DNA of 39,437 nt from a bacterium (GTDB taxonomy: Bacteria > Chloroflexota > Chloroflexia > Chloroflexales > Kallotenuaceae), in assembly GCA_016781525.1 (NCBI GenBank), contig JADDQE010000017.1:1-39437 (forward strand). Direction: 5' to 3'. Position 1 is the first letter of the stretch. Each line of letters opens with the position of its first letter. Of this stretch, positions 7,309 through 16,411 are shown in pieces. The position numbers and the translations under genes are program-made. The notes beneath the pieces were generated by a model. That model was not told the origin of the DNA and searched no databases. It was given only the letters and a program-made list of their open reading frames with translations.

Positions 7309-9756
7309 TTACGCCGACGGCGTTGCGCGCTTGTTCGCCTTCGCGCCCTTGGGGGGCATTGGCGTTGGGCGCTCGTCCTTGACCGGTCGTGCCAGAGCGA
7401 TCTTGAGCACCTCGTCCATATGCTCAACCGGAACCATATGCAGCTCGTCGCGCACTTTCTGCGGCAGCTCGACGATATCCTTGACGTTCTCCTTCGGCAG
7501 AATAAACGTCTTGATGCCGGCGCGGTGTGCCGCGAGCGTCTTCTCTTTGAGCCCACCGATCGGCAGTACCCGCCCACGCAGCGTGATCTCGCCAGTCATG
7601 GCAACATCGCGCCGCACCGGAATGCCGGTCATAGCCGAGACAAGAGCCGTGGTCAGCGTAATGCCGGCTGACGGTCCATCCTTCGGCACCGCGCCCTCGG
7701 GCACGTGAATATGGATCGCGTGCTCGTCGAAGTAGCTCTGCGCAATGCCGAGCTCATCTGCCCTGAAGCGGACGTACGACAGCGCCGCCTGTGCCGATTC
7801 CTTCATGACGTCGCCCAGGTGCCCGGTCAGCTTCAGCTCGCCCTTGCCTCGAAGAGGCAGCACCTCGAAGGACATCGTGTCGCCGCCGGTGGTCGACCAT
7901 GAAACGCCCGTTGCAACGCCTACCTCGTCACGCTGTTCTGCGAGGCCGAAGCTAAACTTCTCCGGGCCAAGGAACTGCTGCACGTCGCCGACGTCGATTG
8001 TTACCTCAACCGGCGTGTCGTTGGCGTCGGCGACCTTGCGCGCAACCTTGCGGCAAACTGCCGCCACCTCACGCTCGAGGTTACGAACGCCGGCCTCGCG
8101 TGTGTACTCGCGGATCACCTTGAGCAGCGCCGCATCGGTAATCTGCATCTGCTCCGGCTTCAAGCCATGGAACTCACGCTGCTTCGGCACCAGGAAGCCG
8201 CGGGCAATCTCCAGCTTCTCGTCCTCGGTGTAGCCGCCCAGCTCGATGATCTCCATACGGTCGCGTAGCGGCCCAGGAATTGGCTCAAGCTGGTTCGCCG
8301 TGGCGATAAAAATCACCTGCGACAGATCGAACGGAATTTCAAGGTAGTGATCGCTAAACGTGGCATTCTGCTCGGGATCAAGCACCTCAAGCAGCGCCGA
8401 CGTTGGATCGCCACGATAGTCTGCGCCGAGCTTATCGATCTCGTCCAGAATAAAGACCGGCTGGTTGCTCTTTGCCGTCTTGATACTCTGAACGATCCGG
8501 CCAGGCATCGCACCGATGTACGTGCGGCGGTGACCACGGATCTCGGCTTCGTCGCGCACGCCGCCGAGCGAGGCCCGTACAAACGCGCGGCCGAGCGAGC
8601 GAGCGACGGACTTACCGAGGCTTGTCTTGCCGACGCCTGGAGGGCCGACCAGACACAAGATCGGCGAGCGCATTTTGGAGCCGGCTAGCTTGCGCACTGC
8701 CAGGTACTCCAGCAGACGCTCCTTAACCTTCTCCAAGCCGTAATGATCTTCGTCCAGCACCTTCTGCGCTTCGTTCAACGAGATTGGCTGCTGCTCTTCT
8801 TTGGTCCACGGCAGTGACAAGATCCAGTCGATATAGGTCCGGATCACGCCGGCCTCGGGCGAGTTCACGCCCTGCTGAATCAAGCGCTTAAGCTCGTGGG
8901 TCGCGGCCTCTTTGACGTAGTCTGGTGCTTGCAGCTCGGCAATCTTGCGCTTGAGCTCGTCGATCGGGTCTTCGTCGAGATCATCCTCGCCCAGCTCACG
9001 CCGGATCGCCTTCATCTGCTCGCGCAGGAAGTACTCTTTCTGTGATTGGTCCAGCGCGTCCTTGGTATCGCTCTGAATCTTGGCCCGGAGGCGTAGCAGC
9101 TCCAACTGATGCGACAGCTCGACCTGGACCTTGCGCAGGCGTTCGATCGGGTCAAGCTCATTCAGCAGCGCTAGCCGATCCTCGAACTCGAAGGCCGGCC
9201 CGTACGCCACAACATCCGCGAGGTGACCCGGCTGGTCGATGCGCTGCACAAACGCAACGGCCTCCTGAGAAACCTCCGGCATGAAGCTGATAATCTCCTC
9301 GACCTGCGCCTTCACCTCGGTCACCAGCGCCTCGACCGTCGGACCCTCAAGCTGCGGGTCCGGCCGTGGCGTGCAGCGCACCATATAGAAGGGCTCGCTC
9401 TGAACAAGCTCGCCGATCTCTGCGCGCTCAATACCTTCCAGGATGATACGCACGGTGTCGTCGGGCAGCTTAAGAAACTCTTCTAGCTTGGCGATAACGC
9501 CTACTTTAGGCAACTGCTTTGGCTGGCCGCCTTTGTACCCATCAATCTCGGCCTCTGGCACAAAGATAAGCAGCACCTCGCGGTTACCTTCCATGGCCTG
9601 CTCCATGGCGCGGTAGGACTTGCCCTTGCCGACCTGGAGCGGAGCTGGGATTCGCGGCATGATTACCATCTCGCCGAGGATCACCAGGGGCAGCGTCCGC
9701 TCTTCCGTGGTCCGCTCGTCAAGCGTCTGCTCGTCTTGCATTTGCTCTTCGCTCAT
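7309..9756 (-). CDS. lon: ATP-dependent protease Lon
   Basis: Cytosolic AAA+ serine protease that degrades misfolded and regulatory proteins. The 815 residues, usual for the family, comprise the N-terminal Lon substrate-binding domain (about 20-210), a coiled coil (about 210-300), the AAA+ module with Walker A GPPGVGKT (371-378) and Walker B ILDEID (436-441), and the proteolytic domain with catalytic Ser696 (PKDGPSAG) and Lys737 (GGLKEK). A TTG start at 9780 would add 8 residues; the ATG at 9756 is preferred as the ordinary initiator. The Lys/Arg-rich C-terminal tail is ordinary. It is a single-gene unit with its own leader and terminator. Confidence 0.97.
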   Translation of the reverse strand: MSEEQMQDEQTLDERTTEERTLPLVILGEMVIMPRIPAPLQVGKGKSYRAMEQAMEGNREVLLIFVPEAEIDGYKGGQPKQLPKVGVIAKLEEFLKLPDDTVRIILEGIERAEIGELVQSEPFYMVRCTPRPDPQLEGPTVEALVTEVKAQVEEIISFMPEVSQEAVAFVQRIDQPGHLADVVAYGPAFEFEDRLALLNELDPIERLRKVQVELSHQLELLRLRAKIQSDTKDALDQSQKEYFLREQMKAIRRELGEDDLDEDPIDELKRKIAELQAPDYVKEAATHELKRLIQQGVNSPEAGVIRTYIDWILSLPWTKEEQQPISLNEAQKVLDEDHYGLEKVKERLLEYLAVRKLAGSKMRSPILCLVGPPGVGKTSLGKSVARSLGRAFVRASLGGVRDEAEIRGHRRTYIGAMPGRIVQSIKTAKSNQPVFILDEIDKLGADYRGDPTSALLEVLDPEQNATFSDHYLEIPFDLSQVIFIATANQLEPIPGPLRDRMEIIELGGYTEDEKLEIARGFLVPKQREFHGLKPEQMQITDAALLKVIREYTREAGVRNLEREVAAVCRKVARKVADANDTPVEVTIDVGDVQQFLGPEKFSFGLAEQRDEVGVATGVSWSTTGGDTMSFEVLPLRGKGELKLTGHLGDVMKESAQAALSYVRFRADELGIAQSYFDEHAIHIHVPEGAVPKDGPSAGITLTTALVSAMTGIPVRRDVAMTGEITLRGRVLPIGGLKEKTLAAHRAGIKTFILPKENVKDIVELPQKVRDELHMVPVEHMDEVLKIALARPVKDERPTPMPPKGAKANKRATPSA

Positions 9757-9965
9757 GAACCTGTATCGCCTTTCGGGCAAATCTACCCGTCTATCTACTT
9801 GCTCAGCCTACGCGCGCAGCGTCGTTCTGTCCATCTCCCAAACGTCCCATCGGCGCTTGGCTTATCGTCGGCTTCGCGCGACCAAATTTTCTATCTCATC
9901 TATGTAAGACAGCCGCGACAAACGGTGCCGCGGCTGGACCACCATATCTTAGGAGCTGTATTATA
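9757..9965 (-). promoter_or_regulatory. lon promoter and long leader with hairpin
   Basis: A perfect TATAAT lies at 9960-9965 on the minus strand; the -35 is weak. The predicted start near 9953 gives a leader of almost 200 nt. Close to its 5' end an 8-bp stem (9910-9917 with 9929-9936, 11-nt loop) can form. It does not match the CIRCE operator (TTAGCACTC inverted repeat). A role in heat or growth control of lon is speculation. Confidence 0.5.
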
Positions 9966-10528
9966 CCGCGTTTACCCCGACTTCGCAGCCAATCGAGAGA
10001 GCAGGTCGCGCTCGCCGAAGGGCTAGGGTCGCGCAGGCACATCGTTGATCGCACCCACATTCCGCCTAGACGCGCAGGTACCTCAGCCGCCTAATGGCTC
10101 GGTCTTTCGACCCGTTACCCATCAACTCAGATACCTCCATCACTATCCTGCCCTCCATTCATTGTCGGGCTTCATCGGAGGGAGGCTGATCGCGCTTTGA
10201 CAGGCGACCCCAGCCAAGCTACCACAAGAACGGCTGGCTGTGTCAAACGCGTTACGGAAGAGCCAGCAGACAAGGTGGTCGACCAACGTCCCTCGAAGCC
10301 CATCCGAGGTGATGACATGCTATCTCAACTCCCGCGCTCGGATACGAGCAGATGGTTTTACAATGATCGTGGCCAGCCTTGAGACCAGAATCACAGCTTG
10401 CCGCTTCCGGCAGCTCGGCGCAACTGTTGCTGCCGCCGACAGGCAGCTATCTGCCTGCTACCCGCCTGGGAGCGTGACAGCGGCATCGTTATCCCGGAAT
10501 AACCTTTCAACTTCGTATCAAGAGCGGA
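9966..10528. other. Gene-free divergent spacer between lon and rplS
   Basis: Roughly 560 bp in which no reading frame has a recognisable domain or ribosome-binding site. A 7-bp hairpin, CAGGCAG (10440-10446) with CTGCCTG (10451-10457), is present. A long open frame on the plus strand running into rplS is low-complexity and not a gene. I cannot exclude an unrecognised small RNA. Confidence 0.45.
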
Positions 10529-10557
10529 TTGCATGCGCGGCAGCCGTATGCTATAAT
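10529..10557 (+). promoter_or_regulatory. Strong rplS promoter
   Basis: TTGCAT (10529-10534) and a perfect TATAAT (10552-10557) are separated by 17 bp, and TG at 10549-10550 makes an extended -10. The predicted start is near 10564. Such a near-consensus promoter suits a ribosomal protein gene. Confidence 0.85.
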
Positions 10558-10563
10558 CTGCGG

Positions 10564-10717
10564 CAGTTCACCGGACAGCGTGTGGAGGCGCTCGCCTCTG
10601 CACTCTTTTTGTGCTTTGGGGGCCACGCACCCCGCGCCGGTGCCGGCAGCTGTAGGCGCTGCCCTGTACAGTCACATTCTGTTCCGATGCGTGGCGGAAC
10701 CAAAAGGACCAGTTTCA
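10564..10717 (+). promoter_or_regulatory. Structured rplS 5' leader, candidate L19 autoregulatory element
   Basis: About 154 nt between the predicted transcription start and the rplS ATG can fold into successive hairpins: GAGGC/GCCTC near 10582-10596, GGCAGC/GCTGCC around 10647-10665, and GTTCCG (10681-10686) with CGGAAC (10695-10700). The last ends just before the Shine-Dalgarno AAAGGA (10703-10708). Ribosomal protein L19 leaders are known regulatory RNAs in several phyla. I cannot match this one to a described family by eye. Confidence 0.45.
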
Positions 10718-11068
10718 ATGGCCGATCTATTACAAGAAATTGTTCAGAATCAACTGCGCACCGATCTCCCCGAGTTCGGGCCAGGCGATACGGTGCGCGT
10801 CAGCGTTCGGGTTGTGGAAGGCGAGCGCGAGCGTTTGCAAGACTTCGAAGGCATCGTCATCCGACGCCGCTCCGGTGGCATCAACGAGAACTTTACGGTC
10901 CGGCGTATCGGGGCGCACGGTATCGGGGTCGAGCGTACCTTCCTGCTGCACTCCCCGCGTATCGAGACGATCAAGGTCGTGCGCCGCGGCAAGGTTCGTC
11001 GCGCCAAGCTGTACTACCTGCGCAATCTTTCCGGCAAGGCTGCGCGCATTAAAGAGCGCCGCTACTAA
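10718..11068 (+). CDS. rplS: 50S ribosomal protein L19
   Basis: Structural protein of the large ribosomal subunit at the interface with the small subunit. The 116 residues match L19 along their length: [53 protein letters not shown], then the basic [25 protein letters not shown] end. The ATG at 10718 has a Shine-Dalgarno 9 nt upstream. It is transcribed from its own strong promoter, apart from the rpsP-trmD genes it accompanies in many bacteria, and ends at an intrinsic terminator. Confidence 0.97.
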   Translation: MADLLQEIVQNQLRTDLPEFGPGDTVRVSVRVVEGERERLQDFEGIVIRRRSGGINENFTVRRIGAHGIGVERTFLLHSPRIETIKVVRRGKVRRAKLYYLRNLSGKAARIKERRY

Positions 11069-11096
11069 GTAGCTGAGCAATGGACGCCGACAACCG

Positions 11097-11148
11097 AGAA
11101 CCAAGAACTGCGAGGAAAAGCATCGCGAGTTCTTGGTTCTTTGTTCTT
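11097..11148 (+). terminator. rplS intrinsic terminator
   Basis: Arms 11097-11113 and 11123-11140 pair over 17 bp with one bulged base, a 9-nt loop and a T-rich tail (11141-11148). It overlaps a possible TTG start of the next gene, which favours that gene's later ATG. Confidence 0.85.
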
Positions 11149-11161
11149 GGCCACTGCGGTC

Positions 11162-11815
11162 ATGATACGCTTGCTGTACTCACGTTTTCTGCGCTGGGCA
11201 TTTACCCGGTTTTACCGCGAGTTCGCCTGGACCTATGATGCTGTAGCCGCGATTGTATCGCGCGGGTTGTGGCAACACTGGATTGTCGCTGTACTGCCCT
11301 ATCTTAGGGGGCGCTACGTTCTCGAGATTGGCAGCGGCACGGGGTATTTACAGCGGGCGCTGCACCGCTCCAAGATCCAAGCAGTTGGTTTGGACGTGTC
11401 GCGTCAGATGTTACGGCTTGCACGCCGCAAAGTGGCCCGTGACGGCGCCCAGGCAGTACTGCTCCAAGCTGTAGGCCAGCGCCTGCCGTTGGCAGATGGT
11501 CAGTTTAGCGATGTAGTGGCGACCTTTCCGGCCGAATATATTCTTGAGCAGGCCACGCTTGGTGAGGTCTGGAGAGTGCTCGAGCCGGGAGGGCAGCTGC
11601 TCTTAATCGACGCCGCGCAATTCAACCGCCGTGATGCCTACACCGCCGCCGTCGACGTCGCCTATCGCGCGACTCAACAGATACGCAGCGAGGACGCGCG
11701 TCCGCGGCTCCTCGCTGCGCAGGGCTTTGCAGTCGAAACACGCTGGCTACCAGTTCGCGACAGTCATGTGCAGCTGCTGGTTGCCACAAAGCGCTCCGAA
11801 CTGAGCCAAGGCTGA
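11162..11815 (+). CDS. Class I SAM-dependent methyltransferase
   Basis: A 217-residue methyltransferase with the SAM-binding motif I VLEIGSGTGYL (53-63), an acidic end of strand 2 in GLDVS (about 79-83), and a motif near FPAEYILEQATLGEVWRVLEPGGQL (motifs IV-VI) typical of the Methyltransf_11/UbiE-like group. The basic, aromatic N-terminus (RFLRWAFTRFYREFAW) could associate with a membrane. The substrate is unknown. The ATG at 11162 is preferred over a TTG at 11141 that lies in the rplS terminator tail. The rnhB gene follows 6 nt after its stop, so the two are likely co-transcribed. Confidence 0.8.
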   Translation: MIRLLYSRFLRWAFTRFYREFAWTYDAVAAIVSRGLWQHWIVAVLPYLRGRYVLEIGSGTGYLQRALHRSKIQAVGLDVSRQMLRLARRKVARDGAQAVLLQAVGQRLPLADGQFSDVVATFPAEYILEQATLGEVWRVLEPGGQLLLIDAAQFNRRDAYTAAVDVAYRATQQIRSEDARPRLLAAQGFAVETRWLPVRDSHVQLLVATKRSELSQG

Positions 11816-11821
11816 TCATTG

Positions 11822-12463
11822 ATGCCGACCGTCGAAGAAGAGTGCGGTTTGCTTGCCAGCGGGCACCAGGTGATCGCCGGTCTTGACGAGGCTGGACGTG
11901 GCTGCTGGGCGGGTCCAGTGGTCGCGGCTGCGGTCGTTCTGGGCCAAGCGGTCCTTGCAACGCCACTGCTGCTTGCCGGCGTAAATGACTCGAAGCAGCT
12001 TACCGCGGCGCAGCGCGAGCGGTGTGCTACACTGATCACGAGCATCGTGGACGGTGTCGGAGTTGGAGTGGTTCCGGCCTACTTGATCGACAGCTTCGGC
12101 ATCATCGCCGCGACGCGTCTCGCAATGGAGCTCGCACTGCTTGAGCTACCGCAGCAACCCGATGCCCTGCTCGTCGATGCACTCGCACTCCCCGGCTACC
12201 CCGTGCCACAGCGTGCGCTTGTCCGCGGCGATAGCACCAGCCTGAGCATTGCTGCCGCATCGATTATCGCAAAGACGACCCGCGACAGGCTGATGACGCA
12301 GCTAGACTCACACTATCCTGGATTCGGGTTTGGACGGCACAAGGGCTACGGAACGGCCGCGCACGCACGCGCAATTGCCCAGCAAGGCGTAACTTCGCTG
12401 CATCGCAGAAGCTTTCGACCACTGTGGAACGTTCACAAAACGGAGATATTGCATGAATCCTGA
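11822..12463 (+). CDS. rnhB: Ribonuclease HII
   Basis: Endonuclease that cuts the RNA strand of RNA-DNA hybrids and removes single ribonucleotides misincorporated in DNA. The 213 residues carry the four catalytic acids: D22 and E23 in GLDEAGRG, D119 in LLVDA and D137 in RGDS. They also have the family motifs NDSKQL (55-60), [12 protein letters not shown] (144-155) and GRHKGYGT (171-178). The ATG at 11822 is preferred over the TTG three bases before it. Its 3' end overlaps the next gene by 11 bp. Confidence 0.95.
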   Translation: MPTVEEECGLLASGHQVIAGLDEAGRGCWAGPVVAAAVVLGQAVLATPLLLAGVNDSKQLTAAQRERCATLITSIVDGVGVGVVPAYLIDSFGIIAATRLAMELALLELPQQPDALLVDALALPGYPVPQRALVRGDSTSLSIAAASIIAKTTRDRLMTQLDSHYPGFGFGRHKGYGTAAHARAIAQQGVTSLHRRSFRPLWNVHKTEILHES

Positions 12464-13223
12464 TCTTTCAGCTCCCGAGCTTGTCCGACAGCTGCGCCGC
12501 GTCGGCCTGCGACCAAGCAGACGCCTGATTGAGGGCATCGTGGACCGTGGCGCGGAAGCCGTCGGCCCACTGTTGGAGCTGGCGCTGGACGTCGAGGCCC
12601 TTATGGACGCGGAGCCGGGGAGCCTTGGCCCCCTCCACGCGCTGCGCATTCTGGGCGAGCTGCGCCCGGTCGAAGCCGCGGAGCCGATATTGCGTCAGCT
12701 CCCGCTGCCGGTCGTCGAGCAGCCACCTCAGGCCGGCTTCCTCTGGGCGCAGGAAGCACCGCAAATTGTCGCGACCTTTGGAGCTGAGGTCTTGCCGGTT
12801 GTGCTACGCATTGTCGACGACATGGATGCCGCGCCGCTTCAGCGGGGCGCTGCCGTCGCCACACTTGGCTTTCTCGCCACCACCACACCGGAGCTGCGCG
12901 AGCAAATAATTGCGGAGCTGCGCGAGCGCCTGCGGCAGGAGCCTGACGCCACCGCGAAAGGCTACGTCGTGGCGACACTTGCGCAGCTCAAGGCGCGTGA
13001 TGCCTATAGCGAGATCATGGAGCTGTACCGCAGCAAAATGGTTGACAAAAGCGTAATGCCTGCGGCAAACGCCCGGCAGCTCCTGCTCGGCACCCAAGAA
13101 CAAAGTCAGCTGGACTGCGCCCTGCACACCCTGGATGAGCGCTATGAGCAGCATGGGCCGTACTCGGAGGAGCAGCAGCGCGCCATGGCGGAGCTGGCCC
13201 GTAGCCAAATGAATGGGGGCTAG
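12453..13223 (+). CDS. HEAT-repeat-like helical protein
   Basis: A 256-residue all-helical protein whose paired helices ([58 protein letters not shown]) look like HEAT or PBS-lyase-type repeats, which usually serve as protein-binding scaffolds. No catalytic motif is visible. It starts inside the end of rnhB (11-bp overlap), so the two are translationally coupled, but a functional link is not established. Its TAG stop is part of the low-complexity repeat that follows. Confidence 0.72.
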   Translation: MNPDLSAPELVRQLRRVGLRPSRRLIEGIVDRGAEAVGPLLELALDVEALMDAEPGSLGPLHALRILGELRPVEAAEPILRQLPLPVVEQPPQAGFLWAQEAPQIVATFGAEVLPVVLRIVDDMDAAPLQRGAAVATLGFLATTTPELREQIIAELRERLRQEPDATAKGYVVATLAQLKARDAYSEIMELYRSKMVDKSVMPAANARQLLLGTQEQSQLDCALHTLDERYEQHGPYSEEQQRAMAELARSQMNGG

Positions 13224-13311
13224 GGGCTAGAAGCTAGGGGCTAGGGGCTGGAAGCTAGGGGCTACAGCCTCATCCCTCGCCTCTCATCCCTCGCCTCTCA
13301 CCCCTCGTCCC
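13214..13311. repeat. Low-complexity intergenic word repeats
   Basis: The purine-rich half (13214-13264) repeats CTAGGGG and GAAGCTAGGGGCTA (copies at 13230-13243 and 13251-13264). The pyrimidine-rich half has a 14-bp tandem unit beginning TCATCCCTCG (13270-13283, 13284-13297, and an imperfect third copy 13298-13311). It fills the gap between two convergent genes and supplies the stop codon of the left one. A 12-mer from it recurs, inverted, at 32879-32890. Confidence 0.85.
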
Positions 13312-13325
13312 ACGTCCGTCGTCGC

Positions 13326-14414
13326 TCACTTCCATGACCACGTACGCAGCAGACTGTACACTGGGAGGACGACGGTATATGGAATTTGCCCCAAGCTCCA
13401 GAGTGGCAGATAGCGCAGCAGGCCCACTTGGCGGAAGCGAACGGCGGCAACACCCAGATGGAGCGCGTCTGCGAGCGTCCGGCCAAGCACGGCATAGAGC
13501 AGGGTACGGCGCAGGTCTTGGCGCAGCATAAGGATTGGAAACGACAGCAGGATGCCGTTGAACATACCAATCATGCTGCTCGTCGTCAGCAGAGCGGGAT
13601 TATCGCGCAGCACCTCGTTGCCCCCGGCCATCCAGCGGACGCGCTGATTGAGCAGCTGCCGCAGCGTCGGCTCGGCGTCGGTCATCACAAAAGAGCGCGG
13701 GTCGTCGCAGAAGACGACCCGCCAGCTCGTGCGGTCGATCACACGCTGCAGCAGCAACATATCGTCGGCTACGGCGCCCAGCGGCATATCCTCAAACCCG
13801 CCGGCTTCGTCATACGCTTCACGGCGATAGGCAATATTGGCCCCCGCCGCGCCGATGGGCGAGCCGAGCTTCGTCGCGCCCGCGGCCGTCGCCATCATCG
13901 CAAAATAGTCGAGCGCTTGGACCTTCTCCAGCAGGGTCCCGTGCGGTGCGCGCAGGCCAACATAGCCTGTCACTGCGCCGACGTCGGCATTGAAGGACGC
14001 GACCAGCCCGGCGATCCAGGTTCGCGGGACCGAGCAGTCGGCGTCGGTGAACAGCAGCAGCGTACCGCTGGCATGCGCCACGCCGTGTCCAAGCGCGTTA
14101 ATCTTGGGCGTGCGTCCTTCCGGAACGTCGTCGACGCGCAGCGTCTTCAGCCGTGGATCACGCGCCGCATACTCTGCGAGTAGCTGCGGCGTCTCGTCAT
14201 CCGAGCGGTCGTCGACCACAATCACCTCGTAGCGCTCGTACGTTTGCCGCAGCAGAGTTTCCAGCAGCCCTGGAAGTACGGCCGCCTCGTTCCGCGCCGC
14301 CACAATAACCGATACGCTGGGGCGCTCCTTGGAGCGGGGTTCGCGCAGCAACAGTCCAAGCGTCAGGACGGTGCGCAGCGCCACATAGCAGGCCATCACA
14401 ATTTTGAGGAGCAT
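13326..14414 (-). CDS. Family 2 glycosyltransferase, membrane-anchored
   Basis: Processive-type GT-A glycosyltransferase at the inner membrane. From the ATG at 14414 (362 residues) it has an N-terminal membrane helix (3-23), the fold entry VSVIVAARNEA (34-44), VVDDRSDDETP (66-76), the metal-binding TDAD (123-126) and the QRVRW motif (257-261) shared with cellulose- and hyaluronan-type synthases. Two or three C-terminal membrane segments follow (about 275-360). A longer GTG start at 14459 adds 15 basic residues and cannot be excluded; neither has a clear Shine-Dalgarno. Donor and acceptor sugars are unknown; ceramide- or carotenoid-type glycosylation are possibilities. Confidence 0.85.
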   Translation of the reverse strand: MLLKIVMACYVALRTVLTLGLLLREPRSKERPSVSVIVAARNEAAVLPGLLETLLRQTYERYEVIVVDDRSDDETPQLLAEYAARDPRLKTLRVDDVPEGRTPKINALGHGVAHASGTLLLFTDADCSVPRTWIAGLVASFNADVGAVTGYVGLRAPHGTLLEKVQALDYFAMMATAAGATKLGSPIGAAGANIAYRREAYDEAGGFEDMPLGAVADDMLLLQRVIDRTSWRVVFCDDPRSFVMTDAEPTLRQLLNQRVRWMAGGNEVLRDNPALLTTSSMIGMFNGILLSFPILMLRQDLRRTLLYAVLGRTLADALHLGVAAVRFRQVGLLRYLPLWSLGQIPYTVVLPVYSLLRTWSWK

Positions 14415-14540
14415 CTGGCTGTTTCTACGCCCCAACCGCCGGAACCACCCGGCTGCCACGGCACATCAAAAAAGGGCTAATCCGTAGAGGCATCAAGCAA
14501 CTCAGGTGCCACTACGGGCATGCTGGGAAGGTAGGTGTCG

Positions 14541-14876
14541 TCAGCAGGGGGCAGGCTCGTCCGGCCAATCGATCTCAACGAAAACATCCGTCCCAACAAC
14601 ATCAACCGTGTAGATCGGAATACGCAGCCCGACCGGCGGGATGACCGACTTCCCGGTTCGGACATTATAGGCCCAGCCGTGCCAAGGGCAGGTTACCACC
14701 TCATCGCGCAGAACGCCCGACGAGAGCGGTCCACCCGCGTGGCGGCAAGAGTCGCTGAAGGCATAGATTGTTCCCGCAACATTGGCAAGTGCAACCGGCA
14801 GCCCGTCCACCTCGGCGTAGAACATCTGCCCTGGGCGCAGTTGATCGACTGTTGCAACTTTGATAAGCTCTGCCAT
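14541..14876 (-). CDS. Rieske [2Fe-2S] ferredoxin-like protein
   Basis: Small soluble Rieske electron carrier of the dioxygenase-ferredoxin or NirD type. In 111 residues the cluster ligands are plain: C44 and H46 in SCRHAGGPL, C63 and H66 in CPWHGW. The N-terminal KVATVDQLRPGQMF is standard for the family. No oxygenase or reductase partner lies nearby, so its electron-transfer partner is unknown. It is divergent from the zincin gene to its right. Confidence 0.9.
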   Translation of the reverse strand: MAELIKVATVDQLRPGQMFYAEVDGLPVALANVAGTIYAFSDSCRHAGGPLSSGVLRDEVVTCPWHGWAYNVRTGKSVIPPVGLRIPIYTVDVVGTDVFVEIDWPDEPAPC

Positions 14877-14991
14877 AGTATGCAGCGAATGGCGCGACTG
14901 GCCTGGCTGCCCTTCCGCTGCCGCTGCAGTGTACCGGCGTTGGACGGCCTGCGCAACATCGACGAGGCGCGTTGAGCATGGAGCAGAGCCA

Positions 14992-15360
14992 ATGGATGAA
15001 GAGACTTTTAATCAGCTTGTGGTCGAGGCATTGGATGCCCTACCCGAGGAGTTTGCGGCCGTCTTCGAGAATGTCGAGGTTATCGTCGAAGATCGCCCGC
15101 TGCCGCACCATCGGCGGGCGGTTGGGCTCAAGCCCTGGCAATCCTTGTACGGCCTGTACCAGGGCATTCCACGGACCGAGCGGACCCATAACTACGGCTT
15201 GGTTGCGCCGGACACCATTACGCTCTTTCGCGAGCCGCTGGTCCGCGACTTCCCCAGCCCTGAGCGGCTGCGTGCTCAAGTCCAGCGCACGGTAATGCAC
15301 GAGATAGCGCACCACTTCGGCATTGACGACGACCGACTTGAAGAGCTGGGGGCCTACTAG
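14992..15360 (+). CDS. Small zincin-like metallopeptidase (Zincin_1 / DUF1025 type)
   Basis: A 122-residue protein ending in HEIAHHFGIDDDRLEELG, the HExxH zinc-protease motif (H103, E104, H107) with the downstream acidic end typical of the PF06262 family, whose cellular role is unsettled. Before it lie the family features PEEF near 19-22 and GLYQGIP near 57-63. A start at 14992 has GGAG about 9 nt upstream; longer in-frame extensions are low-complexity. The gene is divergent from the Rieske gene. Confidence 0.85.
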   Translation: MDEETFNQLVVEALDALPEEFAAVFENVEVIVEDRPLPHHRRAVGLKPWQSLYGLYQGIPRTERTHNYGLVAPDTITLFREPLVRDFPSPERLRAQVQRTVMHEIAHHFGIDDDRLEELGAY

Positions 15361-15398
15361 GAGCCGCGATCCTGGGCGCAGATCAAAGCCGCGGTGGC

Positions 15399-16235
15399 TT
15401 AGTCTTCTTCCAGTGCTAGCTCGCCGATACGATCCAAGTAAAAGGTCCGCTGCGCGTTGCGCAGATAGCAGTAGGCAATTAAACGCGGCAGCGTGCCTGT
15501 ATGCTGGAGCTCGATGGGAAGAATGATGCGTGGGACTGCGTCGCCACCACCCGTGTGATACGTAATTCGGAGGCGACGTCCTTCGCGCAGGGCAGTCAGC
15601 AACTCAGCTGGGGCTTGCGGCTCTGGGTCGCCGGGTAGAAGACCGCGTTGAGCGCGTAGCAGGTCGTCAAGCGAGGAAACACCCAGCATCCGCAAGCGCT
15701 CGAGCAGATGCACAAACAACGCCTTGAGCGCAATCACATCACTCATCGCTCGATGGGCAGGCCGCTCCACGCCGAGGGCTCGAGAAAGTGCGGCCAAGCT
15801 ATATCGGTCATGCACCAGGAATGTCCGCGCCAGCTGCAGGGTATCCACAATTGGATTATTGAGCGCCGGCTTGCCGAGACGGATAAGCTCGGTATTCAGA
15901 AATGAAAAATCAAAAGGCGCGTTATGCGCGACAAGCACTGCTCCGTCAAGCTCCTTGAGCAGATGCCCGCTTATCGTCTCAAAGGTTGGAGCCCCTGTAA
16001 GCAAATGAGCGGGAATCTTATTCACCGCAAATGCAGCCGGGCTAATCGGTCGACCCGGGTTGACCAACGTCTGGTACATTCCACGTTGGACCCCGCCGCG
16101 CCAGTGGACAAGAGCGATCTCACAGATACGATCGCCCTGCTGAGGCTCGAGGCCCGTGCTTTCTACATCAAACAAGACAAACGGGACTTCGCTCAGCGGT
16201 AGTTGTAGCAATCGACTGCGTTCCGAGGGGTTCAT
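15399..16235 (-). CDS. DEDDh exonuclease fused to a WYL domain
   Basis: The N-terminal part of this 278-residue protein is a DnaQ/epsilon-like 3'-5' exonuclease: D23 and E25 in FDVESTGLE, D109 in HNAPFDFSFL, H161 and D166 in HRAMSDV. The C-terminal part (about 210-272) reads as a WYL ligand-sensing domain: LREGRRLRITYHTGGG, IAYCYLRNAQRTFYLDRI. WYL domains usually regulate transcription factors or CRISPR/defence effectors by binding nucleic acid or a ligand, so the fusion suggests a regulated nuclease for repair or defence. The ATG at 16235 is chosen because an extended -10 ends 8 nt upstream, pointing to a leaderless transcript. Confidence 0.85.
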   Translation of the reverse strand: MNPSERSRLLQLPLSEVPFVLFDVESTGLEPQQGDRICEIALVHWRGGVQRGMYQTLVNPGRPISPAAFAVNKIPAHLLTGAPTFETISGHLLKELDGAVLVAHNAPFDFSFLNTELIRLGKPALNNPIVDTLQLARTFLVHDRYSLAALSRALGVERPAHRAMSDVIALKALFVHLLERLRMLGVSSLDDLLRAQRGLLPGDPEPQAPAELLTALREGRRLRITYHTGGGDAVPRIILPIELQHTGTLPRLIAYCYLRNAQRTFYLDRIGELALEED

Positions 16236-16243
16236 ATGGGGCA

Positions 16244-16252
16244 AGTATAGCA
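16244..16252 (-). promoter_or_regulatory. Extended -10 placed for a leaderless mRNA
   Basis: TGCTATACT on the minus strand ends 8 nt before the exonuclease ATG (16235), and there is no Shine-Dalgarno. Transcription starting about 7 nt after the -10 would begin at or within 2 nt of the ATG. Confidence 0.6.
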
Positions 16253-16287
16253 CCAAAACACGGGCTTGCCGCGCACCAAATTCTGGT

Positions 16288-16316
16288 TTGACAAATCGGA
16301 AGAGCCTGTGTATAAT
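16288..16316 (+). promoter_or_regulatory. Consensus promoter of tRNA-Asn
   Basis: A perfect TTGACA (16288-16293) and a perfect TATAAT (16311-16316) lie 17 bp apart, the exact sigma-70 consensus. The predicted start, near 16323, is about 10 nt before the mature tRNA. Confidence 0.93.
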
Positions 16317-16332
16317 CCCAACCGCTATTCGG

Positions 16333-16408
16333 TCCCGCTTAGCTCAGTTGGTAGAGCATCGGACTGTTAATCCGAGTGTCGCTGGTTCGAGCCCAGCAGC
16401 GGGAGCCA
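16333..16408 (+). tRNA. tRNA-Asn (anticodon GTT)
   Basis: A 76-nt cloverleaf: acceptor TCCCGCT/AGCGGGA, discriminator G, encoded CCA (16406-16408), D arm TAGCTCAGTTGGTAGAGC, anticodon loop CTGTTAA giving GTT, and T arm GGTTCGAGCCC. It is a single-gene unit with promoter and terminator. Confidence 0.97.
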
Positions 16409-16411
16409 CAG

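Noticed and set aside
9757-9780. TTG start of lon eight codons upstream
   Set aside because: The ordinary ATG at 9756 gives the normal N-terminus; the extension is Arg-rich and unlike Lon.
9910-9936. CIRCE heat-shock operator in the lon leader
   Set aside because: The inverted repeat is CAGCCGCG/CGCGGCTG, not the TTAGCACTC/GAGTGCTAA of CIRCE.
10240-11052. 270-codon plus-strand frame running through the rplS promoter and gene
   Set aside because: It is out of frame with rplS, crosses its promoter and reads as Arg/Ala-rich noise after 10718.
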